Source: Paracoccus sp. MC1862 (GTDB lineage: Bacteria > Pseudomonadota > Alphaproteobacteria > Rhodobacterales > Rhodobacteraceae). Taken from it: a DNA stretch of 64,000 nucleotides. A model generated the notes under the pieces. That model made no database searches. It had not been told where the DNA came from and worked only from the letters and a program-made list of their open reading frames with translations. Numbering within the stretch: the stretch's first letter is position 1; the number at the start of each line of letters is the position of its first letter. The translations under genes were made by a program, and so were the position numbers. Positions 36,166 through 45,431 of the stretch are shown one piece after another. The stretch is from positions 2,344,501 through 2,408,500 of the forward strand of contig NZ_CP067225.1 in assembly GCF_016617715.1 (NCBI RefSeq), in the 5' to 3' direction.

Positions 36166-36972
36166 TCAGTCCCCCGGCGTCAGCCGCACGAAGGCGGCGC
36201 GTTCGGCCGCCGCGTCGATGAAATCGCCCGCCGAGATGCCGAAGCGCCGCAGGAACGGCACCCGCTGGCTATAGCCCTGGAACCGCACCTTGTCGCCGAA
36301 AAACTCGCGCATCACGGGTTCCAGATGGCCGATGCCGTCGGCAAGGCCGAGGGACACGGCCTCGCGGCCGACCCAGACATCGCCGGTGAAATAGTCGCGT
36401 GCGGGGTCCAGCCTGTCGCCGCGCCGGGCCTGCACCTGCGCCTTGAATGCCTCGTGGATGGGTTCCAGCAGGCGGTGCAGGCGGGCCACATCCTCGGGCT
36501 TTTCCGGGCGGAAGGGGTCGAGCCAGGACTTGGCGCTGCCGGCGGTATGGACGCGGCGCTCGATCCCCGCGCGGGAAATAAGCTCAGAAAAACCGAAGCT
36601 TGCCGAGATCACACCGATGGACCCCAGCACCGAGGACTCGTCCGCCCAGATCGTGTCGGCGGCGGTGGCAAGCCAGTAGCCGCCCGAGGCCGCGACATCC
36701 TCGACAAAGACATGGACCGGAATGTGGTGGCGGTCCGCCAGCCGCCGGATGCGGGCCGCGATCAGCGAGGACTGGACGGGCGAGCCTCCGGGCGAGTTCA
36801 GCGCAATGGCGACCGCCACCGGCTTGCCGCGGGTGAAGGCGCGGGCCAGCATCGGCGCGAGGCCCGCGTCCGACAGCCCCGCCCCGCTGCCCCGCGCGGC
36901 GATGCCGATGGCGCCCTGCAGGCGGATGACGGAAACGGTCGGCCGCCGGGGCGACAAAAAGGGGATACGCAT
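36166..36972 (-). CDS. sppA: Signal peptide peptidase SppA (S49 family, short form)
   Basis: A 268-residue S49 serine protease that clears cleaved signal peptides. The catalytic serine is S96 (DVAASGGYWLA) and the lysine is K148 (TAGSAKSWLDPFRP), the dyad of short-form bacterial SppA. Oxyanion-side segment LNSPGGSPVQSS is also present. A membrane anchor is not obvious at the N-terminus (MRIPFLSPRRPTVSVI), so it may be peripheral. No ribosome site precedes ATG 36972, and a promoter ends about ten bases before it, so the mRNA may be leaderless. Confidence 0.9.
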   Translation of the reverse strand: MRIPFLSPRRPTVSVIRLQGAIGIAARGSGAGLSDAGLAPMLARAFTRGKPVAVAIALNSPGGSPVQSSLIAARIRRLADRHHIPVHVFVEDVAASGGYWLATAADTIWADESSVLGSIGVISASFGFSELISRAGIERRVHTAGSAKSWLDPFRPEKPEDVARLHRLLEPIHEAFKAQVQARRGDRLDPARDYFTGDVWVGREAVSLGLADGIGHLEPVMREFFGDKVRFQGYSQRVPFLRRFGISAGDFIDAAAERAAFVRLTPGD

Positions 36973-36980
36973 GAGGGCGA

Positions 36981-37008
36981 GATAAGCTCTGCGGGAAGGC
37001 CCCACAAG
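36981..37008 (-). promoter_or_regulatory. Candidate sppA promoter
   Basis: On the minus strand CTTGTG (37008-37003), 16 bases and CTTATC (36986-36981) resemble -35 and -10 boxes of a sigma-70 promoter. Transcription would begin within a few bases of the ATG at 36972. The four-repeat array ends 12 bases upstream of the -35 box, a place from which an activator could touch polymerase. Confidence 0.35.
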
Positions 37009-37020
37009 CGCCGCACAGTG

Positions 37021-37059
37021 GATGCACAACCGATGCACGGATGATGCACAGGCGATGCA
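37021..37059 (-). promoter_or_regulatory. Array of four TGCATC repeats at 11 bp spacing (sppA)
   Basis: GATGCA (TGCATC on the minus strand) begins at 37021, 37032, 37043 and 37054, exactly 11 bp apart, with different bases between units. It reads in the same direction relative to sppA as the array at 22917 does relative to the small membrane coiled-coil gene. OmpR/PhoB-type binding is the suggested explanation, by analogy only. Confidence 0.6.
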
Positions 37060-37426
37060 GAGGCAAGGGACCGGGTCGGTTATCCCTGAAAGCGGACGTC
37101 TGCCCCCTTGACTGCCCTTTGCAGCGCAGGTTGCGGCGGTCGCGAAGACTGGCGGTCCGGCCTTGCTTTGATGTGATCGGCACCGGGCGAAGCGGACGTT
37201 TTGCCATGCAATCTGCATCGAAGCAGCCAAGAAAAGGAAAGACTTCCCTCACTGCGGCTTTTGCAAGGATATCTTCTGCCGTTGCGCGGAATGGCGGCCC
37301 GCTTGCCGCAGATGCCGCCCCGGCCTGCGGAAAACGGTCTGATCCGGCGATTTCCCCTGTCCCGGCAATCCCTTGTTGCACCGGGCTGCGGGGGTTAGAT
37401 GCCCCGATGCAAGGGAAAGGCCGCCC
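37060..37426. other. Leader region of the sulfate transport operon
   Basis: This 367-base gap precedes cysA. It contains no supported gene. A TTGACT at 37108 has no matching -10 box, and TGCAATCTGCATCG at 37208-37221 holds a single TGCATC without the 11 bp period of the neighbouring array. The length leaves room for a promoter and regulatory sites of a sulfur-controlled operon, none of which I can name. Confidence 0.4.
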
Positions 37427-38476
37427 ATGACCATCGAGATCGCGCAGATGACGAAAAGCTTCGGCAGGACCGAGGTGCTTCGAGGCATCGACCTGACCGT
37501 CGCGGATGGCGAGCTGGTGGCGCTGCTCGGCCCCTCGGGGTCCGGCAAGACCACGCTGCTGAAGATCATTGCCGGGCTTGAGTGGCCCGATGCGGGGCGG
37601 CTGGCGGTGGACGGGGCGGACTGGCTGAAGCTCGACCCGCAGGACCGCCGCATCGGCTTCGTCTTCCAGAACTACGCCCTGTTCCCGCACATGACCGTGC
37701 GCGACAACATCGCCTTCGGCCTGACCGTGCGGCCGCGGGGCGAGCGGCCCTCGCGCGCGGACATCGCGCGCCGCGTCGATGAGCTGCTGGGCTTCCTGCA
37801 GATCGACGCGCTGGGCGACCGGCATCCGGCGCAGCTTTCGGGCGGCCAGCGGCAGCGGGTCGCCTTGGGGCGGGCGCTTGCCATCGAACCCACGGTGCTG
37901 CTGCTGGACGAACCCTTCGGGGCGCTGGATGCGGCGGTCCGGCGCGACCTGCGCCAATGGCTCCGCAGTGTCCATGACGCGACGGGCACGACCACGATCT
38001 TCGTGACCCACGACCAGGAGGAAGCCTTCGAGCTTGCCGACCGGGTGGTGGTGCTTGACGGGGGCCGGATCGTCCAGTCGGGCGACGCGGCGGCGATCCA
38101 TGACGCGCCGGCATCGCCCTTTGTCGCCAATTTCATGGGCGCGACGATCGAGCTGCCCGTCGCCGTCCGGGGCGGCCGGGTGGACGCGGCGGGGATCGAG
38201 ACCGACCACCTGCCCTCCGCCCTGCCCGACGGCCCGGCGCGGCTGTTCATGCGCCCCGAGGACCTGACGCCGATTCCCGACCCTGACGGTCCCTGGACCA
38301 TCGCTTCTGTCACCAACACCGGGGCGCATCTGCGGCTGGTGCTGGCGGATGCCGCGGGGACCAAGATCCCCGCCGACCTGCGCCGGCGCAGCCCCCGCGC
38401 CGCCCAGATCGCCCCCGGCGTGCGGGTGCATCTGCGCCCGGAACACGCATCCGTCTTTCCCGCTGAAACCGCCTGA
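37427..38476 (+). CDS. cysA: Sulfate/thiosulfate ABC importer ATPase
   Basis: The 349-residue ATPase of the sulfate transporter. Walker A GPSGSGKTT is at 35-43; Q-loop [13 protein letters not shown], signature LSGGQRQRVALGRA and Walker B LLLDEPFGALD follow. The last 110 residues form a TOBE-type regulatory domain (LFMRPEDL, then VRVHLRPEH). AAGGGAAAGG precedes the ATG. It starts the operon cysA-sbp-cysT-cysW. Confidence 0.93.
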   Translation: MTIEIAQMTKSFGRTEVLRGIDLTVADGELVALLGPSGSGKTTLLKIIAGLEWPDAGRLAVDGADWLKLDPQDRRIGFVFQNYALFPHMTVRDNIAFGLTVRPRGERPSRADIARRVDELLGFLQIDALGDRHPAQLSGGQRQRVALGRALAIEPTVLLLDEPFGALDAAVRRDLRQWLRSVHDATGTTTIFVTHDQEEAFELADRVVVLDGGRIVQSGDAAAIHDAPASPFVANFMGATIELPVAVRGGRVDAAGIETDHLPSALPDGPARLFMRPEDLTPIPDPDGPWTIASVTNTGAHLRLVLADAAGTKIPADLRRRSPRAAQIAPGVRVHLRPEHASVFPAETA

Positions 38477-38488
38477 AAGGGTTTTCCG

Positions 38489-39487
38489 ATGAAACTTGGT
38501 GCAATCAAGGCGGCAGTGGCCGCGCTGGTGCTGGCGGCCTCGCCCGCCTTCGCACAGGATCGGCTGCTGAACGTCAGCTACGACATCAGCCGCGAATTGT
38601 TCGAGGCCCTGAACCCCGTCTTCGCCGAACACTGGAAGGCGCAATCGGGCCGCGACGTGACCATCGAGCAGTCGCACGCGGGGTCCTCGCGGCAGGCCCG
38701 CTCGATCTTGGAAGGGCTGCCGGCGGATGTGGTGACCTTCAACCAGGAAACGGACGTCAACATGCTGGCCAAGGGCGGCATGGTGGCCGAGAACTGGCGC
38801 GAGGCTTTCCCCAACGGCGCCTCGCCCTGGTATTCGGCGCCCGCCTTCCTTGTCCGCGAGGGCAACCCGAAGAACATCCAGACCTGGTCGGATCTTGCGC
38901 GCGAGGACGTGCAGGTCGTCTTCCCGAACCCCAGGACCTCGGGCAACGGGCGCTACACCTATCTGGCCGCCTATGCCTTCGGGTTGCGTGAAAACAACGG
39001 CGACCAGGCGGCGGCGCAGGATTTCGTCCGCAGGATCATGGGCAACGTGCCGGTCTTCGACACCGGGGGGCGGGCCGCGACCCAGACCTTCGTGGAACGG
39101 GGCATCGCCGACGTGCTGGTGACCTTCGAGGCCGAGACACGCCAGATCGCCGCCCAATATGCCGACCGCGGGCTGGTGTCGATCACGCCGCCGGTCAGCC
39201 TGTTCGCGGCCTTCCCCGTGGCCGTGGTCGAGGAGAACGCCGAAAAGAACGGCACCACCGAGCTTGCGACCGAATACCTGACCTGGCTTTATTCCCCCGA
39301 GGCGCAGCGCGTGGTGGCCGAGGGCGGCAACCGCACCGCCAACGAGGAGGTCACCGCCGAGTTCGCCGACCAGTTCCCGCCGGTCGAGCTGCTGAACGTC
39401 GATGAGGTCTTCGGCGGCTGGGACAAGGTCGAATCCGAGCACTTCGCCTCGGGCGGCATTCTCGACCAGGTCTTCGTCAATCAATGA
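38489..39487 (+). CDS. sbp: Periplasmic sulfate-binding protein
   Basis: A 332-residue binding protein with a signal peptide (cleavage after SPAFA at about 22). It has the sulfate-binding family marks LNVSYDISRELF, GSSRQARSILEGL, FNQETDVNMLA and FPNPRTSGNGRYTYLAA. It delivers sulfate to CysTWA. It is 12 bases after cysA and overlaps cysT (ATGA). Specificity for sulfate over thiosulfate is inferred. Confidence 0.93.
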   Translation: MKLGAIKAAVAALVLAASPAFAQDRLLNVSYDISRELFEALNPVFAEHWKAQSGRDVTIEQSHAGSSRQARSILEGLPADVVTFNQETDVNMLAKGGMVAENWREAFPNGASPWYSAPAFLVREGNPKNIQTWSDLAREDVQVVFPNPRTSGNGRYTYLAAYAFGLRENNGDQAAAQDFVRRIMGNVPVFDTGGRAATQTFVERGIADVLVTFEAETRQIAAQYADRGLVSITPPVSLFAAFPVAVVEENAEKNGTTELATEYLTWLYSPEAQRVVAEGGNRTANEEVTAEFADQFPPVELLNVDEVFGGWDKVESEHFASGGILDQVFVNQ

Positions 39488-40335
39488 GCCTGACCCACGC
39501 CCCGGCAGTCAGGGCGCGGGCCGTCCTTCCCGGCTTTCGCCTGACGCTTGGCACGACGGTCCTGTACCTGTCGATCATCGTGCTGATCCCGATCATCGCC
39601 CTGGTCCTGACCGGGGCGGGGATCGGGCCGGGACGGCTGTGGGACATCATCACCGCGCCGCGGACGCTAGCCTCGCTGCGGATCACCATCCTTGCGGCGG
39701 CGCTGGCGACGGTCATCAACGCGGTTTATGGGCTGCTGATGGCCTGGGTGCTGGTGCGCTACCGCTTTCCGGGGCGCAGGCTGCTGGATGCGCTGATGGA
39801 CATTCCCTTCGCCCTGCCCACCGCCGTGGCGGGGCTGTCGCTGACGGCGCTGTATTCCGCCAACGGCTGGTTCGGGGCGCTGCTGGAACCTCTGGGGCTG
39901 CAGGTGGTCTATACGCTGGGCGGCATCGTGCTGGCGATGACCTTCACCTCGATCCCCTTCGTGGTCCGCGCCGTCCAGCCGGTGCTGGAGGAGTTTGACC
40001 CGGCGCTGGAGGACGCGGCGGCGAGCCTTGGCTCGCGCGGCTTCACCACCTTCCGGCGGGTGATCTTCCCCGCGATCATGCCGGCCTGGCTGGGGGGCGT
40101 CACGACCTCCTTCGCGCGGTCCCTGGGCGAGTTCGGGGCGGTGGTCTTCATCGCCGGGAACCTGCCCTTCCGCACCGAGGTCGCCTCGCTGCTGGCCTAT
40201 ATCCGCATCGAGGAATACGACTACGAGGGCGCCGCGGCCATCGCGCTGGTGCTGATGCTGCTGGCGCTGGCGCTGCTGTTCGTCTCGAACCTGATCCAGT
40301 TGCGCGCGGCCCGCTACGGGGCGGTCACGGCATGA
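39484..40335 (+). CDS. cysT: Sulfate ABC transporter permease CysT
   Basis: A 283-residue inner-membrane permease with six to seven helices. It has the inner-membrane component loop that touches the ATPase (EDAAASLGSRGFTTFRRVIFP) followed by GEFGAVVFIAGNLPFRTEVASLLAY, typical of CysT/CysU. Its ATG lies inside the sbp stop region and its stop overlaps the start of cysW. Confidence 0.92.
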   Translation: MSLTHAPAVRARAVLPGFRLTLGTTVLYLSIIVLIPIIALVLTGAGIGPGRLWDIITAPRTLASLRITILAAALATVINAVYGLLMAWVLVRYRFPGRRLLDALMDIPFALPTAVAGLSLTALYSANGWFGALLEPLGLQVVYTLGGIVLAMTFTSIPFVVRAVQPVLEEFDPALEDAAASLGSRGFTTFRRVIFPAIMPAWLGGVTTSFARSLGEFGAVVFIAGNLPFRTEVASLLAYIRIEEYDYEGAAAIALVLMLLALALLFVSNLIQLRAARYGAVTA

Positions 40336-41114
40336 CGCGGGTGCTGCTGATCGGCGCGGCTTTCGTCCTGACGGCCATCATGGTGGTCGTGCCGCTGGTC
40401 TATATCTTCGTGCAGGCGCTGTCGGCAGGTTGGGGGGCTTACGTCGCCAACATCCTCGACCCCGGCACGCTGCACGCGATCTGGCTGACGACGCTGGTCG
40501 CGGTGATCGTGGTGCCGGTGACGGTGGCTTTCGGGATCGGGGCCTCGTGGCTTCTGTCCAAGTTCAGCTTTCCGGGGCGCGGGCTGCTGACCACCATGAT
40601 CGAGCTGCCCTTCTCGATTTCCCCCATCATCGCGGGGATCTGCTACCTGCTGCTTTACGGCCGGCAGGGGTATCTGGGCGGCTGGCTGGCGCAGAACGAC
40701 ATCACCGTGCTGTTCGCCCTGCCGGGCATCGTCATGGTGACGATGTTCGTGACCACCCCCTTCGTCGTGCGCGAGGTGCTGCCGCTGATGCAGGCCCAAG
40801 GGTCGGATCAGGAGCAGGCGGCGGTGACGCTGGGTGCGGGCGGCTGGCAGATCTTCCGCCGCGTCACCCTGCCCAACATCCGCTGGGCGCTGCTTTACGG
40901 CGCGGTGCTGGCCACGGCGCGGGCGGTGGGCGAGTTCGGCGGCGTGTCCGTCGTCTCGGGCAGCATCCGGGGCAAGACCAACACCCTGCCGCTGCAGGTG
41001 GAACTGTTGTTCAACGACCTCAACATCGTCGGCGCCTTTGCCGCCGCGACGGTTCTGACGCTGATCGCGCTGGTGGTGCTGGTCGCGAAAACGATCCTCG
41101 AGCGGCAGCGCTGA
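40332..41114 (+). CDS. cysW: Sulfate ABC transporter permease CysW
   Basis: A 260-residue second permease. Typical CysW segments are FSISPIIAGICYLLLYGRQG, VTLGAGGWQIFRRVTLPNI (ATPase contact) and GEFGGVSVVSGSIRGKTNT. ATGA overlap with cysT ensures coupled synthesis. It ends the operon; no obvious terminator follows directly. Confidence 0.92.
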   Translation: MTRVLLIGAAFVLTAIMVVVPLVYIFVQALSAGWGAYVANILDPGTLHAIWLTTLVAVIVVPVTVAFGIGASWLLSKFSFPGRGLLTTMIELPFSISPIIAGICYLLLYGRQGYLGGWLAQNDITVLFALPGIVMVTMFVTTPFVVREVLPLMQAQGSDQEQAAVTLGAGGWQIFRRVTLPNIRWALLYGAVLATARAVGEFGGVSVVSGSIRGKTNTLPLQVELLFNDLNIVGAFAAATVLTLIALVVLVAKTILERQR

Positions 41115-41162
41115 AGCCTTGACCACCGTGCTGGCGTGACGCGCCGGAACGGGGGCCAGCCC

Positions 41163-41210
41163 ATCGTCGGATACGACGATCCCGGGATATTTTTACGATG
41201 AAGAAAAAAC
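41163..41210. repeat. Dispersed hairpin element, copy B
   Basis: ATCGTCG-GATA-CGACGAT (41163-41180) is the same 7 bp hairpin as at 25000, followed by CCCGGG, ATATTTTTA and GAAGAAAAAAC. The sequence after the hairpin is AT-rich, so the unit could act as a terminator for cysW when read on the plus strand (GC stem followed by T-rich DNA). Confidence 0.55.
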
Positions 41211-41711
41211 GGGATCTGCGGGGAAGGCAGTTCCTCGCGGGCGCGCGGGTCCTGTGGCCCGGAATCTTTTCCGGGCTGTGGCTCGGGTCTTCGTCACCTC
41301 AGGAATTCGAAGCCGGGGAGCCGGGCGCGAGGGATGGCGCCCGGCGTTTCATTCCGCAGGGGAGCGTTCAGAAGGGGACAGCATAGCTCCTGCAACGCTT
41401 GCCGCCTGCAGGTCCGGCGCTTGAGCAAGCGTGCGACGGCATCACTGCTGGCAAGGCGGATCTGCGCGGCAGGGATGGCGGATGCCACGCGGTCGAGGCG
41501 CGTCGGTTCCAGGCGCGGGCTATCGCCCGTCAGTCTTTCGATCTCTCTCCGGCATAGCGGTGAGAGGCCGGGCGGCGCTTGCATGGAACCATGCTGCAGG
41601 CGGCGCGGGAATTGCCATATCTGAGCATCGGTGCAGCCCCCTTAGGTCCGCCGGAACCATGCTGCGCATGGCGCGCGATTGCGATCCCAGCCGGCCCTTC
41701 GCAGCAAAGCA

Positions 41712-41737
41712 GAACGCGCCCCGAAAGGGGCGCGTTC
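41712..41737 (-). terminator. Terminator of the cytochrome bc1 operon
   Basis: GAACGCGCCCC and GGGGCGCGTTC form a perfect 11 bp stem with a GAAA-type tetraloop, 21 bases after the cytochrome c1 stop on the minus strand. Only a short T-rich stretch follows, so termination strength is uncertain. Confidence 0.75.
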
Positions 41738-41757
41738 CGGTGGTCTGCGAGAGGGCG

Positions 41758-43509
41758 TCAGCGACCGTCGCCCGGGACGTCCTCGCGGTGCTTGACCGGC
41801 CACCACAGGCGCTTGTTGGTCAGGAACAGCAGCACCGTCAGCACGACCAGGAACAGCACCGAGACAAGGCCCGCCTGCTTGCGTTCCATCATCTTCGGCT
41901 CGGCGGTCCACATCAGGAAAGCCGCGAGGTCCTTGGCGATGCTGTCAAGGTCGGTCGGAGCGCCGTCCTCGAAGGTCACGGCATCGTCCGACAGCGGCGG
42001 CGCCATCGAGATCCAGCCGCCGGCAAAGGCCTTGTTGCCGTAAAGGAAGGTGCCGGCCTGCTCCATCTCCTCGCCGGTGTAGCCGGTCAGGACCGAGTAG
42101 ATGTATTCCGGCCCGCCCATGCCGTTGACAAGCTGGCTGAGGCCGGTGCCGTAGGGCCCGTGGAAGCCCGCCCGCGCCTTGGCCATCAGCGACAGGTCGG
42201 GACCCATCCCCTCGCCCACGACGGTCGGGAAGTTGTCGGTCGGGATGCGCGGGCGCTCTTCGCCGGTTTCGGCATCAACGACGAACATTTCCCCCGCATA
42301 GGCGCGGACCTGGTTGTCCGGCAGGCCCGGTCCGTTGGAATCCGACAGGGTGCGAAGCGGGACATACTGCAGGCCGTGGCAGCCCGCGCAGACCTCGGTA
42401 TAGACCTGAAGGCCGCGCTGAAGCTGCATCTGGTCGTATTTGCCGAAAGGCCCCTCGAAGCTGAAGGCGGCGTCGCGGATCTCCTGGTGGAAGGCGTGGG
42501 AATCGCCCCCGTCCGCGGCCACGTCGTGATCCAGCGGCACCTCGCCTTCGGGGGCTCCCTCGCCCGCAGGCTCGGTCGCCGCGGCGGCGTCGGCACCGCC
42601 GCCCTCGGTCTGGACCTCGTCGGGGTTCTGGATGGCGGCGGGCGTCTCGTCCGCCGGGGCAAGCTCGGCCTCGGCTTCGGCAGGCGCTTCCTCGGCAGGC
42701 GCCTCGACGGCGGCCGCATCGGCCCCGGCATCCGCAGGCTCGGCCGTGGGCACGTCGGCAGGCGCGACATCCTCGGCGGGCGAGGGCGGCACGTCGGTAT
42801 CCGGCGCATCCGCCTGGGCCGCGCCTTCGGCGGCGGGAACGGGCGCGGTCACCTGCGCCTCGGTCGCCTCGTCGGGCAGGCCGAAGCTGGGCGCGGCCGG
42901 GGGTTCGCCCGGCTCGGCCGTGGGCGTCGGGGTGATCACCTCGGTCCCCCGGTCCTCGACCACCTCGGGCTCGGCGCCGGTCGGCTCGGGGATGTCCGCC
43001 GCCGGGGCGGGCTGGTCGGGCGTCGCGCGGTCATCCGTCGCGGCTTCCGCGTCGGGGCTGGCCGGCGTGGCGGTGCCGTCCTGGGCCTCGCCGTCGTCGG
43101 GGGTCACCGGGCCGGGGGTCACCCCGGTGGTGTCGGCCGTCTCGCCGGTCATCTCGCCCTGGCCGATCTGGCCGGTGCTGCCGGCGCGGGGCTGGCCGGT
43201 GCGCTGCTGCACCGGGCCGGTGCCGGTGGTGTCCATCGGCGCCGAGGTGCTGGGCAGGTCCGGGGTCGCGCCGGTGAAGCCGATCGGGGGCGATTGCGGG
43301 GCGACGCCTTCGGGGCGCGGCACGGTGCCGGTCGATTCGACCGCGGTGGTGCCGTCCCCCTGGCGGGTGACGGTGGTGCCCGGCCCCGTCGGGGCCGGCG
43401 CGGTGGTGCCGGGTTCGTTCAACGGCACCGTGATGGTCGTCTGGGCATTCGCCGCCATCCCGAAGGACAGAGCCGCGACCGCCGTGAGCGTGACGTTTCT
43501 CAGGGACAT
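41758..43509 (-). CDS. petC: Cytochrome c1 with a very long acidic linker
   Basis: Heme subunit of the cytochrome bc1 complex (fbcC). The 583-residue precursor has a signal peptide (1-22), a low-complexity Ala/Pro/Glu/Thr/Asp region at about 23-335, then the conserved c1 domain: heme site CAGCH at 374-378, [20 protein letters not shown], heme ligand M502 in [11 protein letters not shown], and one membrane anchor at about 548-564. The P. denitrificans protein has about 450 residues with an acidic extension near 150, so this one is much longer. The extension is likely disordered and may aid electron transfer to cytochrome c552. GGAGAG precedes the ATG. Confidence 0.95.
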   Translation of the reverse strand: MSLRNVTLTAVAALSFGMAANAQTTITVPLNEPGTTAPAPTGPGTTVTRQGDGTTAVESTGTVPRPEGVAPQSPPIGFTGATPDLPSTSAPMDTTGTGPVQQRTGQPRAGSTGQIGQGEMTGETADTTGVTPGPVTPDDGEAQDGTATPASPDAEAATDDRATPDQPAPAADIPEPTGAEPEVVEDRGTEVITPTPTAEPGEPPAAPSFGLPDEATEAQVTAPVPAAEGAAQADAPDTDVPPSPAEDVAPADVPTAEPADAGADAAAVEAPAEEAPAEAEAELAPADETPAAIQNPDEVQTEGGGADAAAATEPAGEGAPEGEVPLDHDVAADGGDSHAFHQEIRDAAFSFEGPFGKYDQMQLQRGLQVYTEVCAGCHGLQYVPLRTLSDSNGPGLPDNQVRAYAGEMFVVDAETGEERPRIPTDNFPTVVGEGMGPDLSLMAKARAGFHGPYGTGLSQLVNGMGGPEYIYSVLTGYTGEEMEQAGTFLYGNKAFAGGWISMAPPLSDDAVTFEDGAPTDLDSIAKDLAAFLMWTAEPKMMERKQAGLVSVLFLVVLTVLLFLTNKRLWWPVKHREDVPGDGR

Positions 43510-43521
43510 TCGCGTCTCTCC

Positions 43522-44847
43522 TTACTCGGCGGGGGTGGTCAGACGCTCGGAATGAGCGTTCCAGTCTTCTTCGATGGTGTTCGGGATCGGGGCCGGCCGT
43601 TCGATCACGCCCAGAAGCGGCAGGATCACCAGGAAATAGCCGAACCAGTAGGCCGAACCCGCCAGCGCGATATAGGGATAGATGCCTTCCGCCGGCATCG
43701 CCCCGGCCCAGGTCAGGACGACGAAGTCAACGGCCAGCAGCCAGAACCACCACTTGAACTGCGGCCGGTAGCGGCCCGAGCGGACCCGGCTGGTATCCAG
43801 CCAGGGCGCCAGCGCCATCACGATGATCGCGCCGAACATCGCCAGCACGCCGAAGAACTTGGCGTCGATGATCCCGAAGCTGATCCAGTTGACCGCCATC
43901 ACCACCCAGACGTCAGCGGTGAAGGCGCGCAGGATCGCGTAGAAAGGCAGGAAATACCATTCCGGCACGATATGCGCGGGCGTGACCAGCGGGTTCGCCT
44001 CGATGTAGTTGTCCGGGTGGCCCAGGTAGTTCGGCATGAAACCGACGATGGCGAAGAAGATCACCAGGATGAAGGCCATCGCCAGCAGGTCCTTGATGAC
44101 GAAATAGGGCCAGAACGGCAGGGTGTCGCGGTCGGCTTCCTCGCGCGAGGTGCGGCGCACCTCGACCCCTGTCGGGTTGTTGTTGCCGGTGGTGTGGAAG
44201 GCCCAGAAGTGGACGATCACCAGCGCCGCGATCACGAAGGGCAGCAGGTAGTGCAGCGAGAAGAAGCGGTTCAGCGTGGCGTTGTCCACCGCAGGCCCGC
44301 CCAGCAACCAGGTCTGGATCGTCGGGCCGATGCCGGGAATCGCCCCGAACAGGCCGGTGATCACGGTCGCGCCCCAGAACGACATCTGCCCCCAGGGCAG
44401 CACATAGCCCATGAACGCGGTCGCCATCATCGCCAGGAAGATCAGCATCCCGATGATGTAGGTGATCTCGCGCGGCGGCTTGTAGCTGCCGTAGTAGAAG
44501 TTGCGGAAGATGTGCAGATAGACCGCGAGGAAGAACAGCGAGGCGCCGTTCGCGTGCAGGTAGCGCAGGAAGTGGCCGCCGTTCACGTCGCGCATGATAT
44601 GCTCGATGCTGGCGAAGGCCATGTCGACATGCGGGGTGTAGTGCATCGCCAGAACGATGCCGGTGACGATCTGCAGCACAAGGCAGAAGGTCAGCACGAT
44701 CCCCCAGATCCACATCCAGTTGAGGTTCTTGGGCGTGGGAAGGGTGACAAAATCGACGATCAGGCGGACGATCGGCAGGCGCCGGTCGATCCAGCGCTCG
44801 GCCGAGGTCTTGGGTTCGTAGTCATCGGTCGGAATACCGGCGGACAT
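43522..44847 (-). CDS. petB: Cytochrome b of the bc1 complex
   Basis: The 441-residue eight-helix membrane subunit (fbcB) that oxidises ubiquinol and passes electrons across the membrane. Heme-binding histidines lie in [29 protein letters not shown] and VHFWAFH; the quinol-site motif [14 protein letters not shown] is intact. It lies 12 bases after the Rieske gene and 12 before petC. Confidence 0.97.
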   Translation of the reverse strand: MSAGIPTDDYEPKTSAERWIDRRLPIVRLIVDFVTLPTPKNLNWMWIWGIVLTFCLVLQIVTGIVLAMHYTPHVDMAFASIEHIMRDVNGGHFLRYLHANGASLFFLAVYLHIFRNFYYGSYKPPREITYIIGMLIFLAMMATAFMGYVLPWGQMSFWGATVITGLFGAIPGIGPTIQTWLLGGPAVDNATLNRFFSLHYLLPFVIAALVIVHFWAFHTTGNNNPTGVEVRRTSREEADRDTLPFWPYFVIKDLLAMAFILVIFFAIVGFMPNYLGHPDNYIEANPLVTPAHIVPEWYFLPFYAILRAFTADVWVVMAVNWISFGIIDAKFFGVLAMFGAIIVMALAPWLDTSRVRSGRYRPQFKWWFWLLAVDFVVLTWAGAMPAEGIYPYIALAGSAYWFGYFLVILPLLGVIERPAPIPNTIEEDWNAHSERLTTPAE

Positions 44848-44858
44848 CGTCGCTCTCC

Positions 44859-45431
44859 TCAGCCCAGCTTGATGGTGGTGTCGTCCAGGAAGGACGCAAC
44901 GGGAATGGCCATGTTGGTCGGCGCCGGACCGCGGCGGATGCGGCCCGAGGCGTCATAGTGCGACCCGTGGCAGGGGCAGAACCAGCCCTGGTAGTCGCCC
45001 GCCCCGTCGCCGATCGGCACGCAGCCCAGGTGCGTGCAGACGCCGATCTGGACCAGCCAGCGGCCTTCCTCGTCCAGCGTGCGGTTCTCGTCGGCGGCGC
45101 TGGCGTCGGGGTTGTTGGCGTTCTGCGAGGTCGGGTCGATCAGCGTGGCGCCGTCGTCGGCGCGGGCGCGCTCGATTTCCTCGGCGGTGCGGTGGCGGAT
45201 GAAGACCGGCTTGCCCAGCCATTTCACGGTCAGTTGCGTGCCCTCGGCGACCTCGGCGATGTCGACCTGGATCGAGGACAGGGCCTGCACGTCGGCCGAG
45301 GGGTTCATCTGGTTGATGAGGGTCCAGGCCGCTGCCCCGGCCGCGACCGCGCCGGCACCGGCTGTCGCGTAATAGAGGAAGTCCCTCCGGGTGGCGCCGT
45401 GGTCTCCTGCGTGGTCTTCAGCGTGGGACAC
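44859..45431 (-). CDS. petA: Rieske iron-sulfur protein of the bc1 complex
   Basis: The [2Fe-2S] subunit (fbcF), 190 residues. A twin-arginine signal ([16 protein letters not shown]) serves as membrane anchor, and the cluster motifs are CTHLGC and CPCHGS. It begins with GTG at 45431 (residues read [12 protein letters not shown]), with GGAG upstream. The length, start and sequence follow the P. denitrificans protein as I remember it. First gene of the minus-strand operon. Confidence 0.97.
   Translation of the reverse strand: MSHAEDHAGDHGATRRDFLYYATAGAGAVAAGAAAWTLINQMNPSADVQALSSIQVDIAEVAEGTQLTVKWLGKPVFIRHRTAEEIERARADDGATLIDPTSQNANNPDASAADENRTLDEEGRWLVQIGVCTHLGCVPIGDGAGDYQGWFCPCHGSHYDASGRIRRGPAPTNMAIPVASFLDDTTIKLG

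Larger units (their letters stand above)
41115..41757. other. Long gap between cysW and the cytochrome bc1 operon
   Basis: About 640 bases without a supported gene. It holds the hairpin element copy B (41163-41210) and the terminator at 41712-41737. A 96-codon minus-strand frame (41294-41584) has no ribosome site and weaker third-position GC than neighbours. The stretch 41390-41700 may be a decayed gene or mobile fragment, but I recognise nothing in it. Confidence 0.5.

Noticed and set aside
36584..39484. 966-codon minus-strand frame opposite the cysA-sbp genes
   Set aside because: It is a shadow of the sulfate operon and sppA with no domain-like sequence.
41294..41584. 96-codon minus-strand frame in the gap after cysW
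   Set aside because: No ribosome site, no recognisable domain and lower third-position GC than real genes nearby.
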